Of a DNA stretch of 50,605 bases, positions 24,210 through 32,456 are shown one piece after another. Each line of letters starts with the position of its first letter. The stretch's first letter is position 1. The DNA is from Pyrinomonadaceae bacterium. Its GTDB lineage: Bacteria > Acidobacteriota > Blastocatellia > Pyrinomonadales > Pyrinomonadaceae. The notes beneath the pieces are model-generated. The model was not told the DNA's origin, ran no database searches, and saw nothing but the letters and a program-made list of their open reading frames with translations. The stretch spans positions 1 through 50,605 of the forward strand of contig JAIBCC010000038.1 in NCBI GenBank assembly GCA_019694395.1. Reading direction: 5' to 3'. Made by a program: the position numbers and the translations under genes.

Positions 24210-24539
24210 TTAAAATCTGACTTTTACTCTTTTTCTAACTTTTATTTTTTGAGGTGTGGTATTAACTAAATTACCTTCATTTAAATTCAAACCGGTTTGC
24301 AATTTATCAATTTCTTTATTTTCTATATCCTCCGGACGTCGAAAATTTGGATCCGGATATTTTTTTTTGTTTTTTGCCTTGTTTGAAAGAGTCCCCGGAA
24401 TCGCAAAACCTACAAATTCCCAGTTACAATTATTACAAAGCAAATTGTAACGAAAGATCAATTTCATAAATATGCTGGTTGTCCGATAACCTGGTCTAAT
24501 TCTTTTACTACCACATTTAGGGCATTTTTGGGTTGCCAT
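24210..24539 (-). CDS. Small zinc-ribbon protein
   Basis: 109 residues. A CPKCG ... CNNC zinc ribbon (residues about 5-40) is separated by a hydrophobic-basic stretch, SIFMKLIFRYNLL. The C-terminal half is Lys/Asn-rich and probably disordered, ending KIKVRKRVKVRF. No specific function is recognised. It lies between the two-span helical protein and the SLBB protein with gaps of about 21 bp on each side, so it belongs to the same transcript. Confidence 0.7.
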   Translation of the reverse strand: MATQKCPKCGSKRIRPGYRTTSIFMKLIFRYNLLCNNCNWEFVGFAIPGTLSNKAKNKKKYPDPNFRRPEDIENKEIDKLQTGLNLNEGNLVNTTPQKIKVRKRVKVRF

Positions 24540-24560
24540 AATCTCTTGTCTTTTAACTGA

Positions 24561-25532
24561 CTATTCCTCTAATTTAATATTTTTTGCCTTTTCCCGCAAT
24601 TTTTCAATCTCAAGGTTTATATTTGTGGCGATAAGTTCGTGTTCAGCTGACCTTTCATTCTCTCTTGCCAAAAAAAACAAAGCATCCCGATAATGGTTTA
24701 TCGCCCTTTTATAATTTCCCTTAAAAGCTGATCTTTCAGCCTGTTCCATCCAGTGCGAAACTTTAATTGAAACAATGAACTCTTTTACCAGTTTCAAAGA
24801 ATCAACCAGATTTTCTTCTTCAGGGTAAAACTGAATTCCGGACAATAACACATTTAAGGCTCTTTGTGCATGCTCAAGTTTTTCATTAACGGAAGATTTA
24901 ATTTTTGCTTCTTTAACCAAAGATTGTGATTCCATCGAAGCCCAATTTAATAAGTGAAATTTATGCAAATCCCTGATTTTTTCCTGAGATTTTCGTAAAA
25001 CGGGTAACCTTGGAGAACCAATTGTTATTGATTCCAGCTCCTGTTCGTTTTTTTCCAAATAAACATTACACATTTCAAAAACCTCAAAATGTGCTTCGGA
25101 AATTCTACCCAAAACCTGAGCGGCTTTTGATTTTTCCTGAATTTCATTGACTAATACCGCATTTTTTTCAATTGTCAATTTATCCGAATTTTCTGCCTGA
25201 GTTTTTCTATAAACAGTTTGTAGATGAAAATCTAACTGTCTTTGGGCTATTATCCTATTTTGATAGTTTCTACGTAAAATGAATTCCCTTAAAACCACTG
25301 CAAAGATGAGAAAAAAACTTGAAATCACACCGGCAGTAATCCAAGGAGTTTCCTCTGCAAAACTATTCAACAATCCCCAAATCACAAAAAAAATTGCAAC
25401 CGAAATCGCAACCGCCAAAATATAATAATTTGGCGTTGAATACCAAAATGGCGGACGAATATGGTTCCTCACCAATCTTGGATTTTGGGGAATCCTTTCG
25501 ACTAGATTGTTATTAGAAAACCTTCTAGCCAA
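24561..25532 (-). CDS. Two-span membrane protein with a cytoplasmic helical domain
   Basis: 323 residues. After a basic N-terminus come two membrane segments (YYILAVAISVAIFFVIWGLL and AGVISSFFLIFAVVL), then about 210 residues of mostly helical, charged sequence. One stretch, AFKGNYKRAINHYRDALFFL, resembles a TPR unit. Translation starts at a TTG at 25532, six bases after a consensus GGAGG, so the unusual start is well supported. It heads the minus-strand run that continues to the SLBB protein. Function unknown. Confidence 0.75.
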   Translation of the reverse strand: MARRFSNNNLVERIPQNPRLVRNHIRPPFWYSTPNYYILAVAISVAIFFVIWGLLNSFAEETPWITAGVISSFFLIFAVVLREFILRRNYQNRIIAQRQLDFHLQTVYRKTQAENSDKLTIEKNAVLVNEIQEKSKAAQVLGRISEAHFEVFEMCNVYLEKNEQELESITIGSPRLPVLRKSQEKIRDLHKFHLLNWASMESQSLVKEAKIKSSVNEKLEHAQRALNVLLSGIQFYPEEENLVDSLKLVKEFIVSIKVSHWMEQAERSAFKGNYKRAINHYRDALFFLARENERSAEHELIATNINLEIEKLREKAKNIKLEE

Positions 25533-25663
25533 TTTTTACCTCCGTTTACTTTTTGGATTTTTTTGGGGATAAACCTAACCTAATAGTCCGTATTTCTTCC
25601 CAAATTGTCAATGCTAAATCATTATGTTTCATTTTCAAAATCATTTTTGCTATTATTAATTCA

Positions 25664-25816
25664 ATGAAAAAAAAGAAAAGCAGTAAAACCAGCTCACTTT
25701 TTAACTCAATTAGAAAGCCAACTGCTCCGCCTACTCAAAAGATTGGGAAAGATAAGCCTGACGAAAAAGCATTACCCTCAGGACGTAAAGCCAAACATAA
25801 AAACCTGAGGATATAG
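25664..25816 (+). CDS. Small Lys-rich protein with an RKPTAPPT motif
   Basis: 50 residues from the ATG at 25664, very basic: a KKKK start, then FNSIRKPTAPPTQKIG, then RKAKHKNLRI. The frame is open further upstream, but that extension lacks protein-like character. RKP-x-APP-T motifs recur in small unassigned bacterial proteins as far as I recall, but I cannot assign a function. It is followed after 7 bp by another small gene, so the two are probably co-expressed. Confidence 0.55.
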   Translation: MKKKKSSKTSSLFNSIRKPTAPPTQKIGKDKPDEKALPSGRKAKHKNLRI

Positions 25817-25823
25817 AAGATTA

Positions 25824-26048
25824 ATGTTCAAAATTTTCAAAAAATATTATCAAAAGATTGTAAAACCGGATGTTTGGGCGCGTCCAAATATGCAGGTTAC
25901 TTTTCGTGCTGAAATTATGCCCGGCAAAGACCGGGAAGAACGCACCTTTAAGATAATTAAAGTGAAAAATAATGGGCGGGTTATCTTAGAGGGTTTTGCC
26001 GGAGAACATCGCGAAAGTTCGTTTGAACCGGTGAATTTTCAAAAATGA
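25824..26048 (+). CDS. Uncharacterised small beta-rich protein
   Basis: 74 residues with a basic N-terminus (MFKIFKKYYQKIVKPDVWAR), then alternating strands (VTFRAEIMPG, RTFKIIKVKNNGRVILEGF) that suggest a small barrel. No known domain is recognised. GAGG lies upstream of the ATG. The last 10 bp overlap the 3' end of the convergent MBL-fold gene. Confidence 0.6.
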   Translation: MFKIFKKYYQKIVKPDVWARPNMQVTFRAEIMPGKDREERTFKIIKVKNNGRVILEGFAGEHRESSFEPVNFQK

Positions 26049-26815
26049 TAAACTTTTCCAACTTCTAAAACATTAAGATTCGGAATATTCAAAGTTGTTA
26101 TTTCACTGCAAATTTTTTCTCGATACATGGGCTTTAGATTTATCACAAAAATTTGACAATCAGGTTGACTGAATTTCTTTAATTCCAACTCCAATTTAGA
26201 GGGTGTCAAATGATGTGAGGCTTCTGCTAAATCACTCAATTCATTAGGGAAAGCGCATTCAATAAATAAAGCCTTTAAATTCTTTTCTTGATTTACAAAC
26301 TCCCAGAATCTTTCCATCTGGGAGGTGTCACCACTAAGAGCCATTTTAGTATTTCCATCCGAGAAAACGAAACCGACGGAAGGAACTTTATGATTCACAT
26401 TTATTGCAGTAAATTCCAAATGTGAAACTTTTATTTTGGATTCAACTTCAATTGATTGATAAGTAACCACGTTGCCGTAACTGTTTTTTAGTTCAGAAAC
26501 TCTTGGATACAAAACCCAATTAAAGACATGTGTTTCCAAAGAATTTATGACTTCCGGAAGTGCATAAATTCGGATCGGAGTTTCCAGGGTGGCAAATAAA
26601 TCGTCAATAAAGATCGGCAATCCGGCAATGTGGTCAAGATGTGCGTGAGTTAAAATAACATCTCGAACCTGTTTTCTTTGTATTTCCGTGGCAGACATCG
26701 CCAAACTTCCCGCATCAATTGCAACTTTGTCGTCAACCACTAAACAACATAAATGCTGTTGAGCGGTTGCCCGCCCATTTTCACTGATTGTTGTTGGTAG
26801 CATTTGAACCTTCAT
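26039..26815 (-). CDS. MBL-fold hydrolase, class II cyclic-nucleotide phosphodiesterase-like
   Basis: 258 residues. The metallo-beta-lactamase signature THAHLDHIAGLPIF (about 55-68) supplies the zinc ligands, with later ligands in NHKVPSVGF, LSGDTS and SHHLTPSK. The layout (late NxxVPSxGF block, SGDT, AFPNELSDLA) resembles class II 3',5'-cyclic nucleotide phosphodiesterases. The substrate remains inferred. There is no signal peptide. It is followed upstream by an SDR gene 28 bp away on the same strand. Confidence 0.8.
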   Translation of the reverse strand: MKVQMLPTTISENGRATAQQHLCCLVVDDKVAIDAGSLAMSATEIQRKQVRDVILTHAHLDHIAGLPIFIDDLFATLETPIRIYALPEVINSLETHVFNWVLYPRVSELKNSYGNVVTYQSIEVESKIKVSHLEFTAINVNHKVPSVGFVFSDGNTKMALSGDTSQMERFWEFVNQEKNLKALFIECAFPNELSDLAEASHHLTPSKLELELKKFSQPDCQIFVINLKPMYREKICSEITTLNIPNLNVLEVGKVYHF

Positions 26816-26843
26816 TTAATTCCTATAATGTTTTATTGATTCC

Positions 26844-27605
26844 TTATCTGGCACAGGTTTGGGCTCTTCCGCCATCAATTTCGTAACTTGCACCGGTTAT
26901 CCAACCCGCCTTGTCGGATGCCAAAAAGTAAATTAATTCAGCAATTTCTTCCGGCTCGCCTGGTCTTCCTAACGGATGTGTTGTTTTCGAATGTTCTAAA
27001 AACTGTTCATATTTTTCATCATCCATTCCGCTCCGTTTATGCAGATTAGTTATAACAACGCCGGGATTAACTGCGTTTACACGAACTCCTTTGGGCGCAA
27101 GCTCCAATGCAGAGCATTTGGTCAACTGGTCAATTCCGGCTTTTGAAACACAATAAGCCAAAACTCCGGGAAAAGCGCGAATGCCCGTAACACTGGATAC
27201 ATTTACAATATTTCCTTTGGTTTCAATTAGATGCGGAACACTAATATTCATCAAATAAAACACAGACCGCAAATTGATATTCATCATTTTGTCCCAATCA
27301 TCCAACGAAGTGTTTTCTATTGTCCCGTTGGCGATTATCCCTGCTGCATTTACTAAAACATCGAGTTTTTTAAAGTTATCAATTGTATTTGTAACCAGCC
27401 TGTCAATTTGTGAAGTCTCCCGCAAATCGGCAAACACAGTTTTTAATGATCCGGGAAATTCCTGCAGATCCTCCCTCAAGGAACTAAGTTCCTTTTCATT
27501 TCGCCCGACAGCAACAACTTTTGCCCCATTTTTGGCAAAAAGTTTGGTTGCCGCCCTTCCAATTCCTGAACTTGCTCCGGTAATTATTACTACTTTATCC
27601 TGCAT
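26844..27605 (-). CDS. Short-chain dehydrogenase/reductase
   Basis: 253-residue classical SDR. The cofactor motif TGASSGIGR (residues 9-17), NAAG (about 88), the catalytic Ser in VSSVTG and YCVSK (Tyr/Lys) are all present, and the C-terminal GWITGASYEIDGG is typical. Arg residues near the second strand (VAVGRNEKEL) favour NADP(H). The substrate is unknown. It is probably co-transcribed with the MBL hydrolase downstream. Confidence 0.9.
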   Translation of the reverse strand: MQDKVVIITGASSGIGRAATKLFAKNGAKVVAVGRNEKELSSLREDLQEFPGSLKTVFADLRETSQIDRLVTNTIDNFKKLDVLVNAAGIIANGTIENTSLDDWDKMMNINLRSVFYLMNISVPHLIETKGNIVNVSSVTGIRAFPGVLAYCVSKAGIDQLTKCSALELAPKGVRVNAVNPGVVITNLHKRSGMDDEKYEQFLEHSKTTHPLGRPGEPEEIAELIYFLASDKAGWITGASYEIDGGRAQTCAR

Positions 27606-27659
27606 AATTTATGACGTTTAAAAATTACTTTTTTGCAGTTTATCATAAAACAATTTATG

Positions 27660-27691
27660 AAAAAAAAGGGACAGCCAACTCTGACTGTCCC
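27660..27691 (-). terminator. Intrinsic terminator for the 69-residue gene
   Basis: On the minus strand GGGACAG and CTGTCCC form a 7-bp stem with a 10-nt loop, followed by a run of eight T. It lies 40 bp after the stop codon of the small gene at 27731. Confidence 0.85.
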
Positions 27692-27730
27692 AAATAATCA
27701 ATGGAGACTATGCTAAATGAAAAAATCTTT

Positions 27731-27940
27731 CTAAATTCCGCTTGGTTGAGGAGTTTGGGTAAAAAACTTTTCAATCGCCTGTTTTGTTTCTTCGCGTTTT
27801 CTTTGCTGAAAATCACTAACCCAATTGGTGACATTGGATACCATTTCACGCGCCGTATTTTGAGCAGCTTTTTTCTCAACTTTTACCTTTACTTCCGTTT
27901 GAGTTCCCTTCTTTATAACTTTTATTTTACCCTTGTCCAT
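27731..27940 (-). CDS. Small charged helical protein of unknown function
   Basis: 69 residues: a basic N-terminus (MDKGKIKVIKKGTQTEVKVKVEKKAAQ), then a helix (NTAREMVSNVTNWVSDFQQRK) and a tail TQTPQPSGI. GAGGAG is placed correctly before the ATG, and a strong terminator follows, so it is a real single-gene unit. There is no membrane segment. The family is not recognised. The 360-bp gap 27941-28302 upstream is AT-rich and holds only its promoter region. Confidence 0.7.
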   Translation of the reverse strand: MDKGKIKVIKKGTQTEVKVKVEKKAAQNTAREMVSNVTNWVSDFQQRKREETKQAIEKFFTQTPQPSGI

Positions 27941-28302
27941 ATAATTACTCCTCTTTCTCTTATAAAACCTAACTAAACAAGTATTATTATTATGATTGCT
28001 TTTGGGATTAAATTTATTCCCTAAATTTTATTCGGCAATTGTTATGCCAAACACTAGACGAGATTGTTAATTATTTTTGCAAACATTTTTTGGAATATTT
28101 TTTCCTCAAATTGGTTGCTTTTGCATTTTGCAAAGAAATGTAATTTTTTTTTGCGCTTTGCTAAATTCAATACGAAGAAACATTTTTAATTGTTCCGAGA
28201 AAATTTCAATAAAACCAACAATTTACCTTCCAAAATGTAGAACGGAACTTTTCCGAAAACTTGCAAAATTAATGGCACAAACCTTGCTTTTTTATAAAAC
28301 CG

Positions 28303-29097
28303 ATGAAATTTACCGACCTGATTATCATTTATTTAACCTGTGGCGCACCATTCGGAGTTTATTTTTTTATTCAGCAAAGAGAAAATTATTTAAACACCAA
28401 ATTGTGGCAAAATTCCTCGAAGCTGTGGCTTAAATGCCTACTTGTCACTTTGATTTGGGTTCCATTTGCAATTAAATTATTACAAAAGTTTGTTACTAAA
28501 AAGTTACTTTTTAATAAATTCGCTGAAAATGAACAAAAAGATTCAATAGCCAAACAAAAAATCGATTTTTTACTTTCCGAGTTTTCACAAATTTTGTTAG
28601 AGGTTAAAACAGAAATCCCACTTTTCCATTTGCGCGAAACATTTGAAAGATATGTCGGTTTGACCTTAGAAAGAAATCATTCAAAGGAAACCGGAACAGT
28701 TTCCATCAACGAAATATTTCAAATTACCAAACACGAAAACCCCGATTTAGGAACAATATGTTTGAATCGGCGCAACCGTTTGCGGTTGGAGCAACATCAA
28801 ACTCTTGCCCGTAAAGATTTTTTACGGATCATTAAAGCTTTTATTAAATGTGGTGTAGAAAAGAATAAACTCTCCTCTTTGACCACAGAATTTGCAAATT
28901 TAATAGGCGATTTGGATTTAAAAGATGAAATCAAAAAAAATTTTGCAAATTCTTGGCAAACAGAAAAAGTTTTTCACGTCACAACCTCGGAGGATGAACT
29001 ATGGAATCCGGAATCACACAAACAATTAATTGCGAAAGAAACGAATTTGAATTTGCAAAATTTGACCGTAACGGCAACGACGTTGAATCCAGACTAA
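28303..29097 (+). CDS. Uncharacterised membrane-anchored protein
   Basis: 264 residues. Two hydrophobic segments lie in the first 65 residues (FTDLIIIYLTCGAPFGVYFFI and LWLKCLLVTLIWVPFAI), followed by a charged, mainly helical cytoplasmic domain. The region FHLRETFERYVGLTLE is reminiscent of a helical signalling domain, but no family is assigned. The gene runs 97 bp into the next one in a different frame. Very AT-rich DNA surrounds the start. Confidence 0.65.
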   Translation: MKFTDLIIIYLTCGAPFGVYFFIQQRENYLNTKLWQNSSKLWLKCLLVTLIWVPFAIKLLQKFVTKKLLFNKFAENEQKDSIAKQKIDFLLSEFSQILLEVKTEIPLFHLRETFERYVGLTLERNHSKETGTVSINEIFQITKHENPDLGTICLNRRNRLRLEQHQTLARKDFLRIIKAFIKCGVEKNKLSSLTTEFANLIGDLDLKDEIKKNFANSWQTEKVFHVTTSEDELWNPESHKQLIAKETNLNLQNLTVTATTLNPD

Positions 29098-29678
29098 ACA
29101 AACTTTTAGAAATTCAACGTAAAATTGACCTTGAAAATTCTTTTTTCAAAAATGAAGGGGAAAAATTTGAAGCAAGTTTAATTAAAAATCCATTAACAAC
29201 AGAAAAAGTTTTCTCATATTTCGGGTTAATGTTGGGTGCAATTCCTCCATACGCTTTATTTTCAAGGTTTATCATCCTTAACATTAAAACTTTCGATGAG
29301 ATTTGGATCGTTGCCTTATTGCTTTTTGTCAATATAATTTGTGCTGCCGTGGGTTATTTTTTTGGAAAGCTAATGGGCAGATTGGTTTCTGAAATCGAAA
29401 AATGGAGCTGGTCGAAAATGCTTTTAGTAATTCCATTTATCGGCATTCTTTGGGGAATTATGGCGGGCGGTTCTGGCGGAATGTTTATTTTTATAGTTGG
29501 TGGAATCTTTGGGGCTATTTTAGCTTCAATGGTTGGAGGGATTGCTTTTCCTGCTTTAACCATTTTCCACCGGTTATTAAAAAAGGGTGATGTTATTGAA
29601 AGAAATCAGTTTTTGCCCATTGCCTTAGGAATTACTTTGGCAATTGCCGCGTTCTTTTTCAGCTTGCATATTACATAA
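29001..29678 (+). CDS. Uncharacterised polytopic membrane protein, overlapping its upstream neighbour
   Basis: 225 residues: a charged N-terminal third, then about five membrane segments, several rich in Gly (WGIMAGGSGGMFIFIVGGIFGAI). The start ATG at 29001 has a strong GGAGG seven bases upstream inside the preceding gene. The two genes therefore overlap by 97 bp in different frames, and the first 32 codons are double-coding. Function unknown. The pair probably acts together. Confidence 0.65.
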   Translation: MESGITQTINCERNEFEFAKFDRNGNDVESRLNKLLEIQRKIDLENSFFKNEGEKFEASLIKNPLTTEKVFSYFGLMLGAIPPYALFSRFIILNIKTFDEIWIVALLLFVNIICAAVGYFFGKLMGRLVSEIEKWSWSKMLLVIPFIGILWGIMAGGSGGMFIFIVGGIFGAILASMVGGIAFPALTIFHRLLKKGDVIERNQFLPIALGITLAIAAFFFSLHIT

Positions 29679-29711
29679 TATTTTAACTTTTACGTAACAA
29701 ATGTTAATTTT

Positions 29712-29746
29712 GTAACATTTTGGTAATACGATTGTAATAGTATTCT
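29712..29746 (+). promoter_or_regulatory. Three 11-bp-phased GTAAY direct repeats before a -10 box
   Basis: GTAAC at 29712, GTAAT at 29723 and GTAAT at 29734 are spaced exactly 11 bp apart, and TATTCT (29741-29746) follows as a possible -10 element. Tandem 11-bp direct repeats next to a -10 box are the usual design of OmpR/PhoB-family response-regulator sites. They sit 40 bp upstream of the DUF2490 gene. The regulator is not identified. Confidence 0.5.
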
Positions 29747-29781
29747 TAAAAAATTTACCGAATTGTTACAAAATTAACTAG

Positions 29782-30468
29782 ATGAAACTAATTTTGATTC
29801 TTTTGTTCTACATTTTTTCATTTCCAGTGTTTTCCCAAAATCTACCAAAATCCGACACCCAATGGTGGAATGATGTCACCATCACAAAACCTTTAATCAA
29901 AAGCAAAGACAGTAAAGGCAAAGAATTTGACCGCTTTTCAATTTTCTTTAACGGAACTTTGAGATTTGGAAATCATCTTAAAACTGCCATTGATGAACGA
30001 GTTGGATTTGGTTTTGATATAAAAGTCAATCATTTCTTAACTCTCACGCCTAGTTATCTTTACCGTTCAAACAAGCCTAATTTATCTGTTCGTGAATATG
30101 AAAGCCGTTTTCGATTTGCCGCAACTTTGGAAAAGAAATTTGCAAAGTTTTCCATCAAGGATCGAAATTTAATCGAATACAGAATGCGAAATTCTCACGC
30201 GGATTCGACTCGTTACCGCAACAAATTCACTTTTACAGTTCCAATTTTGAAAGATAAAAAAGAACTTTTTGCCCCATTCGTGGCAGACGAGCCTTATTAT
30301 GATTTTTCCATCAAACATTGGTCGAGAAATGAGTTTTCTGCCGGAATTACCAAGAAATTCACTAACAATTTTACAGGTGATTTCTATTATTTAAGACAAG
30401 ACAACCGTAGCGGAACGCCAAAAGCCGTCAATGCCGTTGGTATGAGTTTCAAAATAAAATTAGATTAG
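29782..30468 (+). CDS. DUF2490-family secreted beta-rich protein (copy 1)
   Basis: 228 residues with a signal peptide (...FSFPVFSQ). Alternating strands across the length and the block TQWWNDVTITKP near the start suggest a small outer-membrane barrel of the DUF2490 type; LTLTPSYLYRSNK, LIEYRMRNS and FYYLRQDN are its landmarks. A paralogue lies at 33471-34133 with the same order of motifs. Its 3' end overlaps the ABC ATPase stop by four bases, convergently. Its promoter region carries phased direct repeats. Role unknown. Confidence 0.82.
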   Translation: MKLILILLFYIFSFPVFSQNLPKSDTQWWNDVTITKPLIKSKDSKGKEFDRFSIFFNGTLRFGNHLKTAIDERVGFGFDIKVNHFLTLTPSYLYRSNKPNLSVREYESRFRFAATLEKKFAKFSIKDRNLIEYRMRNSHADSTRYRNKFTFTVPILKDKKELFAPFVADEPYYDFSIKHWSRNEFSAGITKKFTNNFTGDFYYLRQDNRSGTPKAVNAVGMSFKIKLD

Positions 30469-31571
30469 TAAACTTTCGCTGAACGTTCGTGAGTCAACGG
30501 AAAGTTCGGAATAATTCTAAATCGAACCAATCCGATCTCAAGTTTTTGTCTAATTTGCAATGGAAAATTCTCTGTTTCGGTTTTTGGTCTGGTAAAAGTA
30601 ATTAATTGTCCATTTTTGAAATTAATTCTGACGGTAATTCTTTCAAAAGCCCCAACAAAACTAATTTCTTCAATCCAGCCATCAATTAGTTTTTGGTAGT
30701 TTTGGGTTAAATTTTCAGGATGCCGCAAAAATACATCTTCGGGACGGAAAATTAGTTTGACGGATTGTCCATTTTTGAAAAAAAGATCATCGGTCAATTT
30801 CAAATCAATATTTTCCGCTTCAAAAACTCCATTGTTCACCACACCCAAAATTAAATTTGCAGTTCCTAAAAAAGTTGCCACATATTCGGTGCTGGGTTTG
30901 TTGTAAACATCAAATGGCGTTCCGATTTGCTCAATTTTTCCTTGATTCAGAACGGCAATTCGATCTCCGATTTCAAGGGCTTCTTCCTGATCGTGAGTGA
31001 TGAAAATTGCCGGAACATTGATTTGTTTGAGCAAATGACGAATTTCACGGCGGAGTTTTTGGCGGATTTGTGCGTCTAAAGCCGAAAACGGTTCATCAAA
31101 AAGCAGAATTTCGGGATTGTAAGCCAAAGCCCGGGCGATAGCCACGCGTTGCTGCTGCCCGCCGGAAAGCTGCGACGGGTATTTTTGCCGATGTTCCTCC
31201 AAATGAACAAGTTCGATCAATTCATCTACTTTTTTGTTGATTTCGTTCTTGCTCTTCTTTCGCAATTTCAGACCATAACCGATATTTTTTTCCACTGTCA
31301 TTTGCGGAAAAAGCGCGTAATTTTGAAAAATAACCCCAACTCCGCGTTCCCGTGCGGGAAGTTCCGTAACGTCTTTTCCGTGTAAAATGACCTTTCCTGT
31401 GTTGCAGTTTTCCAATCCCGCAATTATCCGTAAAATAGTGGTTTTACCACTGCCTGATGCGCCAAGAAGCACAACAATTTCACCTTCCGAAACATCAAAA
31501 TTTATGTCTTCGAGAATGGATGTTTCTCCAAATTTTTTGCTGATGTCGGTAAAACTTGCGGCAATGTTCAT
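30465..31571 (-). CDS. cysA: Sulfate-type ABC transporter ATPase
   Basis: 368 residues. Walker A LLGASGSGKTTIL, signature LSGGQQQRVAIARAL, Walker B EILLFDEPFSALD and H-loop ITHDQEEALEIGD are present. The C-terminal regulatory domain (about 240-368) matches the CysA/PotA/MalK class. It energises the permease encoded just upstream. The CysA assignment rests on the Sbp-like binding protein in the same operon. It is the last gene of the riboswitch-led operon. Confidence 0.88.
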   Translation of the reverse strand: MNIAASFTDISKKFGETSILEDINFDVSEGEIVVLLGASGSGKTTILRIIAGLENCNTGKVILHGKDVTELPARERGVGVIFQNYALFPQMTVEKNIGYGLKLRKKSKNEINKKVDELIELVHLEEHRQKYPSQLSGGQQQRVAIARALAYNPEILLFDEPFSALDAQIRQKLRREIRHLLKQINVPAIFITHDQEEALEIGDRIAVLNQGKIEQIGTPFDVYNKPSTEYVATFLGTANLILGVVNNGVFEAENIDLKLTDDLFFKNGQSVKLIFRPEDVFLRHPENLTQNYQKLIDGWIEEISFVGAFERITVRINFKNGQLITFTRPKTETENFPLQIRQKLEIGLVRFRIIPNFPLTHERSAKVY

Positions 31572-31576
31572 AACTT

Positions 31577-32398
31577 TTACTTCTTATCAAGCCAGCTTTG
31601 GGCAAAAAATAAAACGCTGAAAATAAAAAACGAAAATAATGCCAAAACAATGGCAATGGCATTTGCGGCTTCGACTTGCCCCTCGTTAAATTTGGCGAAA
31701 ATGTAAAGAGGCGCAGTTTGGGTGCGCGAGGCTAGGTTGCCCGAAACCAAAATCGTCGAACCGAATTCGCCAATAGCACGAGCAAAAGTCAATAAGGCAC
31801 CGGTTACGATTGCACCTCTTAAACTTGGCAAAGTAACGTGCCAAAAAGTTTGCCAACGGGTTGCGCCCATTGTGGCTGACGCTTCTTCGAGCGATTGGCT
31901 CATTGTTTCAAAGACAGGTTTGATAACTCCAAAAGCCAGTGGAAATGTCACAAAAATATTTGCCAAAATAATCGCAAACGCCGTAAACATTATGTGAAAA
32001 TATTGATCGGTGAAACGCCCCAAAAGCCCGTAAGGTCCCCACAGCAGAAGCAGAGAAAACCCTGCCACTGCTGTCGGAATCGCCGTTGGAAGTGAGATAA
32101 TTACTGTGAGCGCATTACTTCCCCAAAATTTATATTTGGTTAAAACATACGCCGCAAATAGTCCGAAAATCACGTTGAAAAGAGTTGCCCAAAAGCTTGT
32201 TACCAACGAAAGCTGCAAAGCAAAAATGGCTTCGGGGGCAATTAATGCTTGCCAAAATTTGTCCAATCCGCTGCTTGTGCCATAAATAAAAATCGAAGCT
32301 AGAGGCAATAAAATCAAAGGCAGCATTACACCAACCATCGTAAAAATGCTCAACGGTTTAGCAATATCAAATCCTCTAACGTGACGAACACTTGACAT
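31577..32398 (-). CDS. Sulfate-type ABC transporter permease
   Basis: 273 residues with six membrane segments. The ATPase-contact EAA motif is recognisable as EEASATMGATRWQTFWHVTLPSL. FARAIGEFGSTILVSGN is a hallmark of CysT/CysW/ModB permeases. Only one permease gene is present, whereas classical sulfate importers have CysT and CysW, so a homodimer or a distant second gene is implied. It lies 5 bp upstream of the ATPase gene. Confidence 0.88.
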   Translation of the reverse strand: MSSVRHVRGFDIAKPLSIFTMVGVMLPLILLPLASIFIYGTSSGLDKFWQALIAPEAIFALQLSLVTSFWATLFNVIFGLFAAYVLTKYKFWGSNALTVIISLPTAIPTAVAGFSLLLLWGPYGLLGRFTDQYFHIMFTAFAIILANIFVTFPLAFGVIKPVFETMSQSLEEASATMGATRWQTFWHVTLPSLRGAIVTGALLTFARAIGEFGSTILVSGNLASRTQTAPLYIFAKFNEGQVEAANAIAIVLALFSFFIFSVLFFAQSWLDKK

Positions 32399-32427
32399 AA
32401 ATTATTCCAAATTTCAACTTTCCTGAA

Positions 32428-32456
32428 CTTTTAATTTTTAACTTTTCACTTTTTCT
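32428..32456 (-). repeat. Repeat string at the end of the binding-protein gene
   Basis: The minus strand reads AAAAAGTGAAAAGTT, then AAAAATTAAAAG. The same words, AAAAAGTTAAAAATTAAAAA, occur in the first codons of the second amidohydrolase at 37796. Here the string supplies the last Lys codons and the TGA stop of the binding protein. Confidence 0.4.

Noticed and set aside
28077..28433. 118-codon plus-strand frame before the 264-residue membrane protein
   Set aside because: Half of it overlaps the real gene in another frame, and the rest is AT-rich spacer read as Phe/Leu/Cys. There is no ribosome binding site.
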